Positions 1 through 8,720 of a DNA stretch of 30,699 nucleotides are shown piece by piece. This DNA is from Bacteroidia bacterium. Its GTDB lineage: Bacteria; Bacteroidota; Bacteroidia; Bacteroidales; Azobacteroidaceae. The stretch's first letter is position 1, and each line of letters opens with the position of its first letter. The position numbers and the translations under genes were made by a program. The DNA lies in contig BNTT01000025.1 in the NCBI GenBank assembly GCA_025996815.1, forward strand, positions 1 through 30,699, in the 5' to 3' direction. The notes below the pieces were generated by a model. It ran no database searches. It was not told where the DNA came from and saw only the letters and a program-made list of their open reading frames with translations.

Positions 1-405
1 AAGGGGCAAGCCCAACAAAAGTGGCAAATTGCCGACCGGTTTCAAAACGAGTGAAGTTGCGCGTGGCAACGATGATGGCAACGGCATTTATCAAACCTAT
101 CCCTACAATAGATATAATAATTGCGTATGTTTCATTCAACTTTTCGTTGGCATAAATCACTTTTTTCATCTCTTCTTCCACCTCTTTTATGTAATAACTC
201 CAATGACTTTAGGTTCTCATCATATAATTGATAAGCCCTCATTCTGTCTTGAAAACGGGCAGCATACAGGGCTATATCCCGACTGTCTATTTTGTCGTTT
301 TTATCACGACAAATCCCTTTGGAAAACTTAATCAGCCCCATGTATCACCGATACATCGAACGTTGCTTTTGAGAAATCAATCCCAATAAATAAATTCTTT
401 TTCAT
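1..405 (-). pseudogene. IS110-family recombinase, internally deleted and frameshifted (runs off the left edge)
   Basis: Read on the minus strand, the gene starts at 405 with MKKNLFIGIDFSKATFDV, the usual N-terminus of Bacteroidetes IS110 recombinases (RuvC-like DEDD domain, first Asp in GIDFS). This frame stops after 25 codons at 328. Homology resumes in another frame with KNDKIDSRDIALYAARFQD (about 290-230). After a further deletion and frame change it resumes with NETYAIIISIVGIGLINAVA and RNFTRFETGRQFATFVGLAP, the C-terminal helix-hairpin-helix (Transposase_20) part, reaching base 1. At least two blocks are missing: the end of the catalytic domain and the coiled-coil linker. The protein cannot be functional as written. 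The family assignment comes from recognised motifs, the decay is seen directly. Confidence 0.85.
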
Positions 406-476
406 ACCTTTGTACTTTAATTTGTTATTAAAAAATTTGTTATTAAAAATTATCATTAAGTTTGGATTTAACCGAG

Positions 477-653
477 AAGCTGGGCGTACTAATACCTTAA
501 ATAGGATTCAAAGCCTAACATTCTATTTAGTATTCCTCAGCTTGACTGACAATGGTCTAATTCGGCGCGTAGATTTCAAAATCTAATTAGGCACTTAGTT
601 TACCATTTGTCAGTCGGTTAAATCTTTACTTTCTCACAACAAAAGTAATGATT
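477..653 (-). ncRNA. candidate IS110 bridge RNA (5' stem-loop plus two internal-loop stem-loops)
   Basis: Three hairpins follow one another on the minus strand upstream of the recombinase. First, 653-621: a 4-bp stem (650-653/621-624), one mismatch, then a 7-bp stem (642-648/626-632) with a 9-base loop. Second, 615-544: a 13/14-base stem with one bulge (602-615/544-556), an internal loop, and an inner stem TAGATTT/AAATCTA (570-576/579-585). Third, 543-477: an outer stem AAGCTG/CAGCTT (477-482/538-543), a large internal loop, and an inner stem TAAATAG/CTATTTA (498-504/523-529). This order (5' stem-loop, then two stem-loops with internal loops) and this position upstream of the recombinase match the bridge RNA known from IS621. 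Which loop binds target and which donor is inferred only from order. No folding program was run. Confidence 0.65.
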
Positions 654-676
654 TTACCCCGGATTTAAATTTTCCG

Positions 677-684
677 CAAACTTA
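677..684 (-). promoter_or_regulatory. -7 box at the outer end of the IS110 element, reading toward the bridge RNA
   Basis: The minus strand reads TAAGTTTG followed by C, a match to the Bacteroidetes -7 box, and would start a transcript near 670, just before the first hairpin. No TTG is found about 19-20 bases upstream in the present flank (the nearest is 14 bases away). In IS110 elements the bridge RNA promoter is completed when the two ends join in the excised circle. A lone -7 box here fits that, as inference. Confidence 0.5.
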
Positions 685-685
685 A

Positions 686-826
686 GGCTTCTATGATGCA
701 AACGGTCGCGCAGTGCTCACGCACAAAGCAAAATCTGCTGTGGAAGTTATCCCGGTAAGCCAATTGCAAAAAGGCATCTACATCGTGCGCATCGGCACAA
801 AAGCATTGAAATTAGTAAAAATTTGA
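686..826 (+). pseudogene. C-terminal fragment of a T9SS-exported protein (type A sorting domain) cut by the IS110 element
   Basis: The frame GFYDANGRAVL ... LQKGIYIVRIG ... KLVKI, stop at 824-826, is the distal half of a T9SS type A C-terminal sorting domain (pattern xYDANGR, then L.KGIYIV+, then a lysine-rich end). There is no start codon. An in-frame TAA lies at 683-685, inside the insertion sequence, so the fragment is orphaned from its gene. The missing N-terminal part should lie beyond the left edge, on the other side of the element. The original cargo cannot be named from 46 residues. Confidence 0.8.
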
Positions 827-855
827 AGTTTTAATGGATAAAAAAACCTAATGCG

Positions 856-893
856 CAGCAGAGGCGAAGTGATTTCGACTCTGCTGTTTTTTT
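856..893 (+). terminator. Rho-independent terminator after the disrupted T9SS gene
   Basis: An 8-bp perfect stem, CAGCAGAG (856-863) with CTCTGCTG (879-886), is extended inside by CGAA/TTCG and followed by seven T. It is the natural 3' end of the interrupted gene. Confidence 0.85.
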
Positions 894-938
894 GGGAAAT
901 AGCACTTCAAAAAAAATTAACCCCCCGCGAAAAATATT

Positions 939-968
939 TTGTTATTAAAAAAAAATGTCGTAACTTTG
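939..968 (+). promoter_or_regulatory. Bacteroidetes-type promoter of the 1736-aa protein gene
   Basis: TTG at 939-941, a 19-base spacer, then the -7 box TAACTTTG (961-968) followed by C. The predicted start is near 975, giving a leader of about 40 bases before the ATG at 1014. The leader also holds a five-codon ATG...TAA mini-ORF at 978-995. Confidence 0.8.
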
Positions 969-1013
969 CACCGATTTATGAGCACGTTATCATAAAGTAA
1001 TTACAAAAAGAAA

Positions 1014-4000
1014 ATGAAAGCGATGATGAAAGCAAATGTGAAAGGGTTAGTGATTGCGCTGTTGGTGCCGCTGGTGTTGGGTCAATGCAGCGATCGGGGC
1101 GAAGAGGTGGTGGTGGTGCAGACCGACACGCCGCAGGTGTTCGACGACATCGTGGTGAAGCGCGCCGTCACGCAGCGAAACGCGGTGTTTTATCTGACCT
1201 CGGAGTATCCCGATGCCGAATGGACAGTCTATTCGGCGGCAACCGGCACAAACAAGGCGGCGGGCGTGACCGCGGTGTACTATTTTAACGGCACGATGCT
1301 GGAACTGACGCACGACTCAGATATTCACACAGGGGATTACTTTGTCGCCGCCACCGAACCCGGCAAGTCCGAAAGTGGGCGGCTCAAACTCTCGGTGTTG
1401 AAGCAGGAACAGACCGTCACCCCAACGACAAGCATCGCCAGCGTTGCCAAAGCCGACGCGGAGCAGGCGAGCGTGTCTTTCACCCTCGACAATGCCGCGG
1501 AGTATTCCTCCGCCGCCAGATGGATATTGTATTCCCAGGGCACGGGAGCCACCGGGCGAATAGCCGACATCAGACTGTCGCTCAAAGGCGATGTCCTGAC
1601 CCTGACACACAATCAGGATGTGCCGGAAATAACATGCTGGCTTGCCGTCGTCGACGACGGCAAATCGGAATGTAACCCGCGACTGAAACTGTCAATCACT
1701 GCATACGACCCGGAACGAACGCCGGCTCCGCTACCGGTCAACACCACCGTTACCAAGACTTCCACCACGCAGGCAAGTGTTGCTTTCGCGATGCTCAATG
1801 CTTATTCCGCCCCCGAATGGAAATTGTATACCTCGGCGACAGGGGAAAGTGTATCCAGCGTGACCCCGTCATTCTCCGGCACCACCCTCACTCTGACGCA
1901 GAATCCGGATGTGCCGGAGGGGGCTTATTTCATTACAGCCACCGACGACAATCAGCTGGAAAGTGCGCGGGTCAAACTCACGGTGAACCCGTATGTGGCA
2001 CTGCCGACCGCCACCCCCATGGTAGCCGTTGCGAGTGTCGTCAAGACCGCCACCGTGCAGCGAAGCGTGGACTTCACGCTGACCAACAACCCCGTCTATC
2101 CGTCAATGCCAATGACCCGGTGGAAAGTCTATATCGCAAATAGCGGCTCCGCAACGGCGCTCAACATTTCCGCTGCACACGCTAATAATAATTTCACCCT
2201 GACACACTCCTCGGATATCCCCGCAGGGAATTACTGGATTTCCGCTACCGAAGGTGACAAGACGGAAAGCGGACGACTCGCCCTTCGGATTATCGCCTTT
2301 ACGCAGGACAAAACTCCCACGCCGACAGTAGCCTCCGCCAGTGTCATCAAGACCGCCGGCATAGAGTCGACCGTGGACTTCACGCTCACCAACAGCCCCA
2401 ACTATCCGCCAAATACACAGTGGAAGGTTTATGCCACGGCGACAGACACCACGGTGGTAAGCGACGTTACCGCTTTAAATGCGGTTGCCGTCCTAACGCT
2501 GAGGCACAGTACGGACGTGCCGGAATATACATATTATGTTTCCGCCACCGAAAACGGCAAAGCAGAAAGCGACCGCCTCGCTCTCACCGTGATAAAAGAA
2601 AGGACGGCTAAACCGACTTTTACCGATTATATTGTTTCCAAAACCGCCCCGACGCAGCCAAGCGTAGACTTTACCCTCATCAACGACGACCCTGCCGAAT
2701 ATCCGCCGACCGCTACCCAATGGAAGTTATATGGCACGGAAACCGGCACCACGCCGCTCAGCGATGTAACCATAAAGCTCGACAGAACAGGAAGCAATAC
2801 GCTCCTCACCCTGACCGGTGCACCGAATATAACGGCAAGGGACTACTGGCTGGCAGCCACCGTGGAAGGCAAAACAGAAAGTGTCAGGGTGCGCCTCACG
2901 GTTGTCAATTATATACCGGGCGTGACACCCACCCCCATGGTATCCAATGCCAGCCTTGCCAAGACCTTCGACCCGCAGCCAACCATCAGTTTTACCTTAG
3001 ACAATGCCTCCGCATACTCGTCGGGATATACATGGAAGGTCTATACCTCGCCGACAAACCCCACGGAGGTGTCCTACGTGAGCGTGAATCTTTTCCTCGG
3101 GTCTTTGGTGCTGGCGGATGTGAACAATGTGGATATTCCCATAGGGGATTATTGGGTTACTGCCACCGAAAACGGATTTGGTGGCACCAAGGAAAGTGAC
3201 CGGCTCATGCTCTCCGTGCTCCCCGCGCCTGCGCCCGAACCGACCGTTGCCCCCATAGCATACATTTCAAACCTCGCAAAATCCTCTCCCCAGCAGTCAA
3301 GCGTAGCCTTTACCATAGACAACACCTCCGCATACGTGGGCATAGGGTGCACATGGAAAGTCTATCCCACACAGATAAGCCCCGCGGAGATGCCGGACAT
3401 AATCCTGAACTTCAACGACACTGCCCAAACTTTGACCCTGCGGCATTCCCCGGATATTCCCGCAACGATTTACTGGGTGTCTGTCACCGAACCCGGCAAG
3501 ACTGAAAGCGACCGGCTCGCCCTTCGGATTACCCCGTATGTGTCGGGCGTGACGCCAACACCGGAGTTTGCCCCCACCCATCAAAAGTCTTCTGCAACAG
3601 AACCAAGCGTGAGCATTCCGTTCCTCAATGCCGCTGCTTATTCGAGTACGACTACTACATGGAAAATTTATTCCTCACCGACCGGGTCCGCACTTGACCC
3701 CGACGTAAGTGCCACTTTCAACGGAACGTCGCTGTCGCTGACGCACGCCACGGATGTGCCGACGAGGAGTTACTGGATTACCGCCACCAACAATCCCAAC
3801 GACACCGAAAGTGCACGGCGGAAGTTCACGGTTATCGCCTATACGTCGACCGTGCCCGTAACTGTGACCCCGAATTTTGCCACTCCCTATCAAAAGACCT
3901 CTGCGATAGAACCAAGCGTGAGCATTCCGTTGCTCAACGCCTCTGCTTATTTGTATACGACTAAATGGAAGGTTTATTATATGGCGGAAGGACCCGGAGA

Positions 4001-6224
4001 GGACCCCGACATAAGTGCCACTTTCAACGGCGGCACGTCGCTGCTCCTGACATCAACCACCGTGGGTGATGTGAGGGTGGGGCACTACTGGATTACCGCC
4101 ACCAACGACCCTCCCAACACCGAAAGTGCGCGACAGAGAATCACGGTCGAAAGCCCACTGCCGCCACCACCGCCACCACCACCACCATCACAGACACAAC
4201 AACCAATAGTACAATCTACCTCCATTATAAAACCGATACCCGCTCCAACAAGCATAACAGTGAGAATGACCAACATTGTCCCCTACTCAAGCAATTGTGT
4301 ATGGACCTTATATAACGTGGACGCGATAGGCACGCGCTCGCCGAATACTAACCTGATAAAGACTTTCAACGCTATAACCCGCGACCTGCTCCTGACATCC
4401 CCCGCGGGTGAGGTGCCGGGGGGGAGGTATGCGATTAGCGCCACCGAGCCCGGTGAACTTGAAAGTCTGCAGACGGTTATCACGGTGAAAGATGGCGGCT
4501 TACGTGATGTTGAGTCAACGGCGTTCTATTCCGCCATCGGCAGCCACACGCTGAACATTGCGCTTATCGGCGGCACCTTTGTGGATGCGTCGAGTCTATC
4601 GTTGCAGCACTTCAAACTTACCACGAGGGGAACACCCGGATTTCCCTACCGCGAGTCGGATTTAAGTCTTCTGGTAAACGGCAGCGAGAAGATAACGCTC
4701 GTCAGCCCCTCAGTGGTCGCCATTACCGATTTGACCCCGGTGAGATTCGCAGGAAGCGGTCAGAAAATCACCGTAACCGGCAATGCCCTTGCCACGCAAG
4801 CCACAGCAGTGCTGGCAGTTCCAAACGGTGGCAGTGGTAGCGGGTTAAGTGACGTTGAGTCGGCGGCGTTCACTTCCGCCGTCGGCAACTACACGCTGAC
4901 CATTACCTTGGACGGTGGCACATTTATGCCGCAACCATTCCTCTCCCCGTCGCAATTCATCCTCAGCACGCGGGGAACGGGCGGATTCAATCTGACCTCC
5001 GCCACCACGGTGATACGCCTCAGCAACACGGAGGTCATCATCCCCAATTTAGACCCGGTGTCGGTTACGGGAAGCGGTCAGAAAATCACCGTAAGTGCCG
5101 ATGCCATTGACACAGCACCACGCTCGGTGTCGGTAGCGGCAAGTGGTATCTGGCAAGACTGGCTGGCTCCGGTTAATGTCTTCGTGATGGAAACGAAGTC
5201 GGTGCCGAACATAGGGTTCATTGCCGCAGACCCCGGTGTCCCCCTTCTATGGTCGCTCCGCAACAATGACTATGCGGCGCTTTCTGCTTCCATCGGTAGC
5301 TACAACTATTCCAAGGGCGGATACGACAACGTTGCCGTATCCGTCTCAGGGCGTAAGCCGGGAACTACCTTCTACACTGTCCGGACGACGCATGGCGGGC
5401 GGGCGGTTAGCGCGGATGTTCTACTGACGGTTGATGTCAGCACCACCTGGTATGTGGGACCGTATGGTATCGGCACATACGGCTTCGCCGACAACGATAT
5501 AGTCACTTTATTTAACGGACTGAAAAACATACGGAACTATTACGGCTGGTTAGAGCCCGGCGGCGGCACGATAGTACAGCCCGGCGGCTGGCCCGATAAG
5601 GGGTTTAGTACGGAAGCGCACGCAAAGCTACTGTTTACCAGCGATATGACGACGGAGAACATAGAACCATTTGACGAGCGATACCCGAAGAATATCGACC
5701 TGGCGAGTGCTTGGTTGACGAATGCGGTAGCCATCGGAAAGGTGACCGCCGGCACCGACAAAATCTTTACCCTGGAAGGGCTCGATATTTCCGGCGGCAT
5801 GGAGGTAGAGAGCAACTCTGAGGTTACGATGAAGCCGCGAACGGTGATGCGCAGCATCGTAACAGTGCGCGGCAAGTTTAGCATGGAGGGCGGTGTCTTC
5901 GAGAATGCCTCTACGGAGGTGTATCCGGGCGCCAAGTTCACAGTCAAGGGAGGAACGATAAACAGCAACAGGTTCGTTGTAAGCGGCGAGTTTGTCATGA
6001 ACGACGGCATATTCCAAAGTCCCCTGGCGGAAGTGAGGGGCGCGTTCACCATAGACGGCGGCACATTCAAAAGTCCCAGAATGGAAGTAAGGCCAGGCAG
6101 CACGTTCACGCTCACGGCAGGGGCAACTGTTGACCCCTCATCACGGGTGTATGTGAATGGCAGCAGCACGGCTGTTACCCCCTGGCCGCCTGCTTTGCCC
6201 TACACTGTAATAGTGCCGCCGTAA
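1014..6224 (+). CDS. Giant repeat-rich surface protein (1736 aa), 11 tandem Ig-like repeats
   Basis: Not a gene I can name. The N-terminus has a hydrophobic signal segment (residues about 9-22) ending in LVLGQC. C24 could be lipidated, but Gln at -1 is an atypical lipobox, so a plain signal peptide is possible. Residues about 40-1160 hold eleven degenerate repeats of 85-105 aa. Each has a W-(K/T)-(V/L)-Y-(x)n-G strand, a LTLTH-x-DVP turn and an end like YWITATE-GKTES-R-L-LTV. A run of nine or ten prolines (from about residue 1049) separates repeat 11. Two copies of a different ~115-aa module beginning DVES follow at residues 1165 and 1280. The C-terminus (about 1590-1715) has short GGTF-type repeats suggestive of a beta-solenoid, ending in VIVPP. 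It lacks a T9SS sorting domain. Likely a cell-surface adhesin or stalk. In-frame starts at 1023 and 1026 are equally possible. Confidence 0.8.
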   Translation: MKAMMKANVKGLVIALLVPLVLGQCSDRGEEVVVVQTDTPQVFDDIVVKRAVTQRNAVFYLTSEYPDAEWTVYSAATGTNKAAGVTAVYYFNGTMLELTHDSDIHTGDYFVAATEPGKSESGRLKLSVLKQEQTVTPTTSIASVAKADAEQASVSFTLDNAAEYSSAARWILYSQGTGATGRIADIRLSLKGDVLTLTHNQDVPEITCWLAVVDDGKSECNPRLKLSITAYDPERTPAPLPVNTTVTKTSTTQASVAFAMLNAYSAPEWKLYTSATGESVSSVTPSFSGTTLTLTQNPDVPEGAYFITATDDNQLESARVKLTVNPYVALPTATPMVAVASVVKTATVQRSVDFTLTNNPVYPSMPMTRWKVYIANSGSATALNISAAHANNNFTLTHSSDIPAGNYWISATEGDKTESGRLALRIIAFTQDKTPTPTVASASVIKTAGIESTVDFTLTNSPNYPPNTQWKVYATATDTTVVSDVTALNAVAVLTLRHSTDVPEYTYYVSATENGKAESDRLALTVIKERTAKPTFTDYIVSKTAPTQPSVDFTLINDDPAEYPPTATQWKLYGTETGTTPLSDVTIKLDRTGSNTLLTLTGAPNITARDYWLAATVEGKTESVRVRLTVVNYIPGVTPTPMVSNASLAKTFDPQPTISFTLDNASAYSSGYTWKVYTSPTNPTEVSYVSVNLFLGSLVLADVNNVDIPIGDYWVTATENGFGGTKESDRLMLSVLPAPAPEPTVAPIAYISNLAKSSPQQSSVAFTIDNTSAYVGIGCTWKVYPTQISPAEMPDIILNFNDTAQTLTLRHSPDIPATIYWVSVTEPGKTESDRLALRITPYVSGVTPTPEFAPTHQKSSATEPSVSIPFLNAAAYSSTTTTWKIYSSPTGSALDPDVSATFNGTSLSLTHATDVPTRSYWITATNNPNDTESARRKFTVIAYTSTVPVTVTPNFATPYQKTSAIEPSVSIPLLNASAYLYTTKWKVYYMAEGPGEDPDISATFNGGTSLLLTSTTVGDVRVGHYWITATNDPPNTESARQRITVESPLPPPPPPPPPSQTQQPIVQSTSIIKPIPAPTSITVRMTNIVPYSSNCVWTLYNVDAIGTRSPNTNLIKTFNAITRDLLLTSPAGEVPGGRYAISATEPGELESLQTVITVKDGGLRDVESTAFYSAIGSHTLNIALIGGTFVDASSLSLQHFKLTTRGTPGFPYRESDLSLLVNGSEKITLVSPSVVAITDLTPVRFAGSGQKITVTGNALATQATAVLAVPNGGSGSGLSDVESAAFTSAVGNYTLTITLDGGTFMPQPFLSPSQFILSTRGTGGFNLTSATTVIRLSNTEVIIPNLDPVSVTGSGQKITVSADAIDTAPRSVSVAASGIWQDWLAPVNVFVMETKSVPNIGFIAADPGVPLLWSLRNNDYAALSASIGSYNYSKGGYDNVAVSVSGRKPGTTFYTVRTTHGGRAVSADVLLTVDVSTTWYVGPYGIGTYGFADNDIVTLFNGLKNIRNYYGWLEPGGGTIVQPGGWPDKGFSTEAHAKLLFTSDMTTENIEPFDERYPKNIDLASAWLTNAVAIGKVTAGTDKIFTLEGLDISGGMEVESNSEVTMKPRTVMRSIVTVRGKFSMEGGVFENASTEVYPGAKFTVKGGTINSNRFVVSGEFVMNDGIFQSPLAEVRGAFTIDGGTFKSPRMEVRPGSTFTLTAGATVDPSSRVYVNGSSTAVTPWPPALPYTVIVPP

Positions 6225-6235
6225 AGCCGTTGTGA

Positions 6236-8632
6236 TTATTTTTTCTTTTTTGCAGTAGTCGTCTTTGCGGTTGTCTTTTTCGCGGTTGTCTTTTTCTCTG
6301 TTGCCTTTTTCGCAAAACGCCCGCCGCGCGCCGGCTTCTTCTCCGGGGCTTCCTTGATGATTTTTTGGCAATCGGCATACGTCAGTTCTGCCGGCACTGC
6401 GCCTTTTGGAATTTTGTAATTGGCTTTGTCGAACGCGATATACGGTCCGTAGCGACCGTTCAGCACCTGCAATTTGGCATCTTCGGGGAACGACTTGATG
6501 AGCTTGTTGGCATCGCGCTCCTGCTTTTCTTTGATGAGTTGGGTGGCATCCTCGATGGTGATGACGTAGGGGTCGTAGCCTTTGGGAATAGTTGTGAAGG
6601 CGTTTTCGTACTTCAAATACGGACCGAAGCGACCGATGGAGGCGGTTACGGGCTTGCCTTCGAGTTCGCCAACCGCGCGCGGGAGAGTAAACAGGTTCAG
6701 GGCTTCTTCCAGCGTGATGGTTTCGATGGAGAGGTTTTTCGTCAGTGAGGCGAATGTGGGTTTTTCTTCCGCCTCTGCCGAGCCTATTTGGGCGAATGGT
6801 CCGAAGCGACCGATTTTCACCGACACGGGCTTGCCGGTTTTGGGGTCGGTTCCTAAGACGCGCTCGCCCACTTTGTGCTCTGTTTTGGAGGCGGCAACTG
6901 CCTCTACCACCGGGTGAAACAAGTCGTAGAAATGCTTCATCGTGTCTGTCCACTTGACATCGCCGTCGGCTATTTTGTCAAATTCTTTTTCGAGGTTGGC
7001 GGTGAAATTGTATTCTAAGACTCTTGGGAAATTTTCCGTCAAAAAGTCGTTTACCACCAAGCCCGAATCGGTGGGCATCAGTTTGTTTTTGTCTGCGCCC
7101 ACGGTTTCTTTCTTGACGTTTTTGGCGATTTTTTCGTTTTTCAGCACCAGCGTAATAAACGGGCGTTCGTCGCCGTCTTTGTTGCCTTTGAGCACATAAT
7201 CGCGCTGCTGGATGGTCGAAATAGTTGGTGCGTAGGTCGATGGGCGACCGATGCCGAGTTCTTCCATCTTGCGCACGAGGCTGGCTTCGGTGTAGCGAGG
7301 CGGCTTTTGCGTGAGGCGTTCGGCGGCGGAGGCTTCGGCGAGTGTTAAAATTTCGTTGAGTTTCATCGGCGGCAGCAGCGACTCCATACTTTCGTCCGCC
7401 GCTTCGTCGTCGGTGTCCTCCATATACACGCGCAGGAAGCCGTCGAACTTGATGACTTCGCCCTGCATCTGGAACTTCACGTCGGGGCGGTTGCTGATAT
7501 TCACCGTCACAGTGGTGCGTTCGAGTTCTGCATCAGCCATTTGCGAGGCGATGGTGCGCTCCCAAATCAGTTTGTAGAGCCGTTGCTCCTGTGGCGACCC
7601 TTTCACGGTGCGGTTGCTCATATAGGTGGGGCGAATGGCTTCGTGCGCCTCCTGTGCGCCTTTCGACTTGGTGTGATATTGGCGCACTTTGCTGTATTTT
7701 TCGCCAAATTCTTTGAAAATTTCCTCTTTGGAGGCATTGATTGCCAATCCGGAGAGGTTGAGCGAGTCGGTACGCATATAGGAAATCAGCCCCGCCTCGT
7801 AGAGCCGTTGCGCCACCGACATGGTTTGCGACACCGAGAAGCCGATTTTGCGCGCGGCTTCCTGCTGCAAAGTGGAGGTCGTGAACGGTGCGGCGGGCGA
7901 TTTCTTGCCCGGTCGCGTGTTAATATCTTCAATCGTGAACGTGGCGGTTTTCAGGCTTTCGAGAAAAGCCTGCGCCTCCGCTTCTGTCTTAAATTTCTTG
8001 TTGAGTTCCGATTTCACAGTCGTTTTGCCGTCGGGCAGCGTGAATTGCGCCGTTACGCGGTAAAAAACCTCCGCATCGAACTTGTTTATCTCGCGCTCGC
8101 GCTCCACAATCAGCCTCACAGCCACCGATTGCACCCGTCCGGCAGACAACGATGGGCGAATTTTGCGCCACAGGATAGGCGACACCTCAAAGCCCACGAT
8201 GCGGTCTACCACGCGCCGCGCCTGCTGTGCATCCACCAGATTGAGGTCAATCTTGCGCGGATTTTCAATCGCACTGAGAATCGCCGATTTCGTGATTTCG
8301 TGAAACACGATGCGCTTATAACCGGCATCGTTTAGCCCCAAAACATCATACAAATGCCAAGAGATGGCTTCTCCTTCGCGGTCTTCATCGGACGCGAGCC
8401 ACACCATAGATGCCTCCTTAGCCGCTTTTTTGAGTTTCTTAACAAGTTCCGCCTTGTCGGGCGACACCTCATAATCGGGCTTAAAATTGTTATTCACATC
8501 CACGCACAGCCCCTTGCCGTGCAGGTCGCGGATATGTCCATAGCTGGACAGCACGCTGTAGTCGCTACCTAAAAACTTTTCAATCGTTTTTGCTTTAGCC
8601 GGAGATTCCACTATGACCAAATTTTTCTGCAT
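6236..8632 (-). CDS. topA: DNA topoisomerase I (type IA)
   Basis: Relaxes negative supercoils by single-strand passage in the cytoplasm. From the ATG at 8632 the protein is 798 aa. The start MQKNLVIVESPAKAKTIEKF is the family's usual one; an in-frame ATG three codons upstream (8641) adds MRE. The Toprim domain shows SYGHIRDL and the metal-binding DEDREGE about 85 residues in. The catalytic tyrosine is in SYMRTDS (Tyr285 in this numbering). The C-terminus has three topoisomerase C-terminal repeats built on G-R-(F/Y)-G-P-(F/Y), then a Lys/Thr-rich tail of about 30 residues encoded by imperfect AAGACAACC repeats, probably for DNA binding. It ends 11 bases from the convergent giant surface-protein gene, with no clear terminator between them. 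Confidence 0.97.
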   Translation of the reverse strand: MQKNLVIVESPAKAKTIEKFLGSDYSVLSSYGHIRDLHGKGLCVDVNNNFKPDYEVSPDKAELVKKLKKAAKEASMVWLASDEDREGEAISWHLYDVLGLNDAGYKRIVFHEITKSAILSAIENPRKIDLNLVDAQQARRVVDRIVGFEVSPILWRKIRPSLSAGRVQSVAVRLIVEREREINKFDAEVFYRVTAQFTLPDGKTTVKSELNKKFKTEAEAQAFLESLKTATFTIEDINTRPGKKSPAAPFTTSTLQQEAARKIGFSVSQTMSVAQRLYEAGLISYMRTDSLNLSGLAINASKEEIFKEFGEKYSKVRQYHTKSKGAQEAHEAIRPTYMSNRTVKGSPQEQRLYKLIWERTIASQMADAELERTTVTVNISNRPDVKFQMQGEVIKFDGFLRVYMEDTDDEAADESMESLLPPMKLNEILTLAEASAAERLTQKPPRYTEASLVRKMEELGIGRPSTYAPTISTIQQRDYVLKGNKDGDERPFITLVLKNEKIAKNVKKETVGADKNKLMPTDSGLVVNDFLTENFPRVLEYNFTANLEKEFDKIADGDVKWTDTMKHFYDLFHPVVEAVAASKTEHKVGERVLGTDPKTGKPVSVKIGRFGPFAQIGSAEAEEKPTFASLTKNLSIETITLEEALNLFTLPRAVGELEGKPVTASIGRFGPYLKYENAFTTIPKGYDPYVITIEDATQLIKEKQERDANKLIKSFPEDAKLQVLNGRYGPYIAFDKANYKIPKGAVPAELTYADCQKIIKEAPEKKPARGGRFAKKATEKKTTAKKTTAKTTTAKKKK

Positions 8633-8657
8633 CTCTCTCATTTATTAAAATTCGGCG

Positions 8658-8698
8658 GCAAAGGTAGTGATTTTTTTGGTAAAAATCACTACCTTTGC
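8658..8698. promoter_or_regulatory. Divergent topA/SulP promoters within an 18-bp perfect inverted repeat
   Basis: The arms 8658-8675 and 8681-8698 are perfect reverse complements around a 5-base centre. Each arm carries a -7 box: TACCTTTG at 8690-8697 for the rightward transporter gene, and its mirror (8659-8666, minus strand) for topA. Neither side has a clear TTG at 19-20 bases, so each promoter would have to use the other's arm as its upstream region. The two starts probably compete, or a dimeric regulator binds the palindrome; that is inference. Confidence 0.7.
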
Positions 8699-8720
8699 GG
8701 CGTTTTTTTAACAGTCAAGC

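Larger units (their letters stand above)
1..685 (-). mobile_element. IS110-family insertion sequence remnant with long non-coding end
   Basis: The element consists of the decayed recombinase (1-405) and about 280 bases of non-coding DNA upstream of it (406-685). IS110 elements, unlike DDE insertion sequences, have few or no terminal inverted repeats and carry long non-coding ends, which fits. The outer boundary is placed near 685/686. From 686 the plus strand reads in frame as the end of a T9SS sorting domain, and an in-frame TAA (683-685) lies just outside. The other end is outside the window. The exact core dinucleotide at the boundary cannot be read without the empty site. Confidence 0.75.

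Noticed and set aside
29..331. 100-codon frame on the plus strand at the left end
   Set aside because: Opposite the decayed IS110 recombinase, whose protein motifs are clear on the minus strand.
1125..4490. Possible CRISPR-like or DNA-level tandem array in the giant gene
   Set aside because: The repeats are protein-level (85-105 aa, diverged in DNA) with no short constant repeat and spacers.
8676..8678. TTG as -33 element of the SulP promoter
   Set aside because: Only 11 bases separate it from the -7 box, against the usual 19-20.
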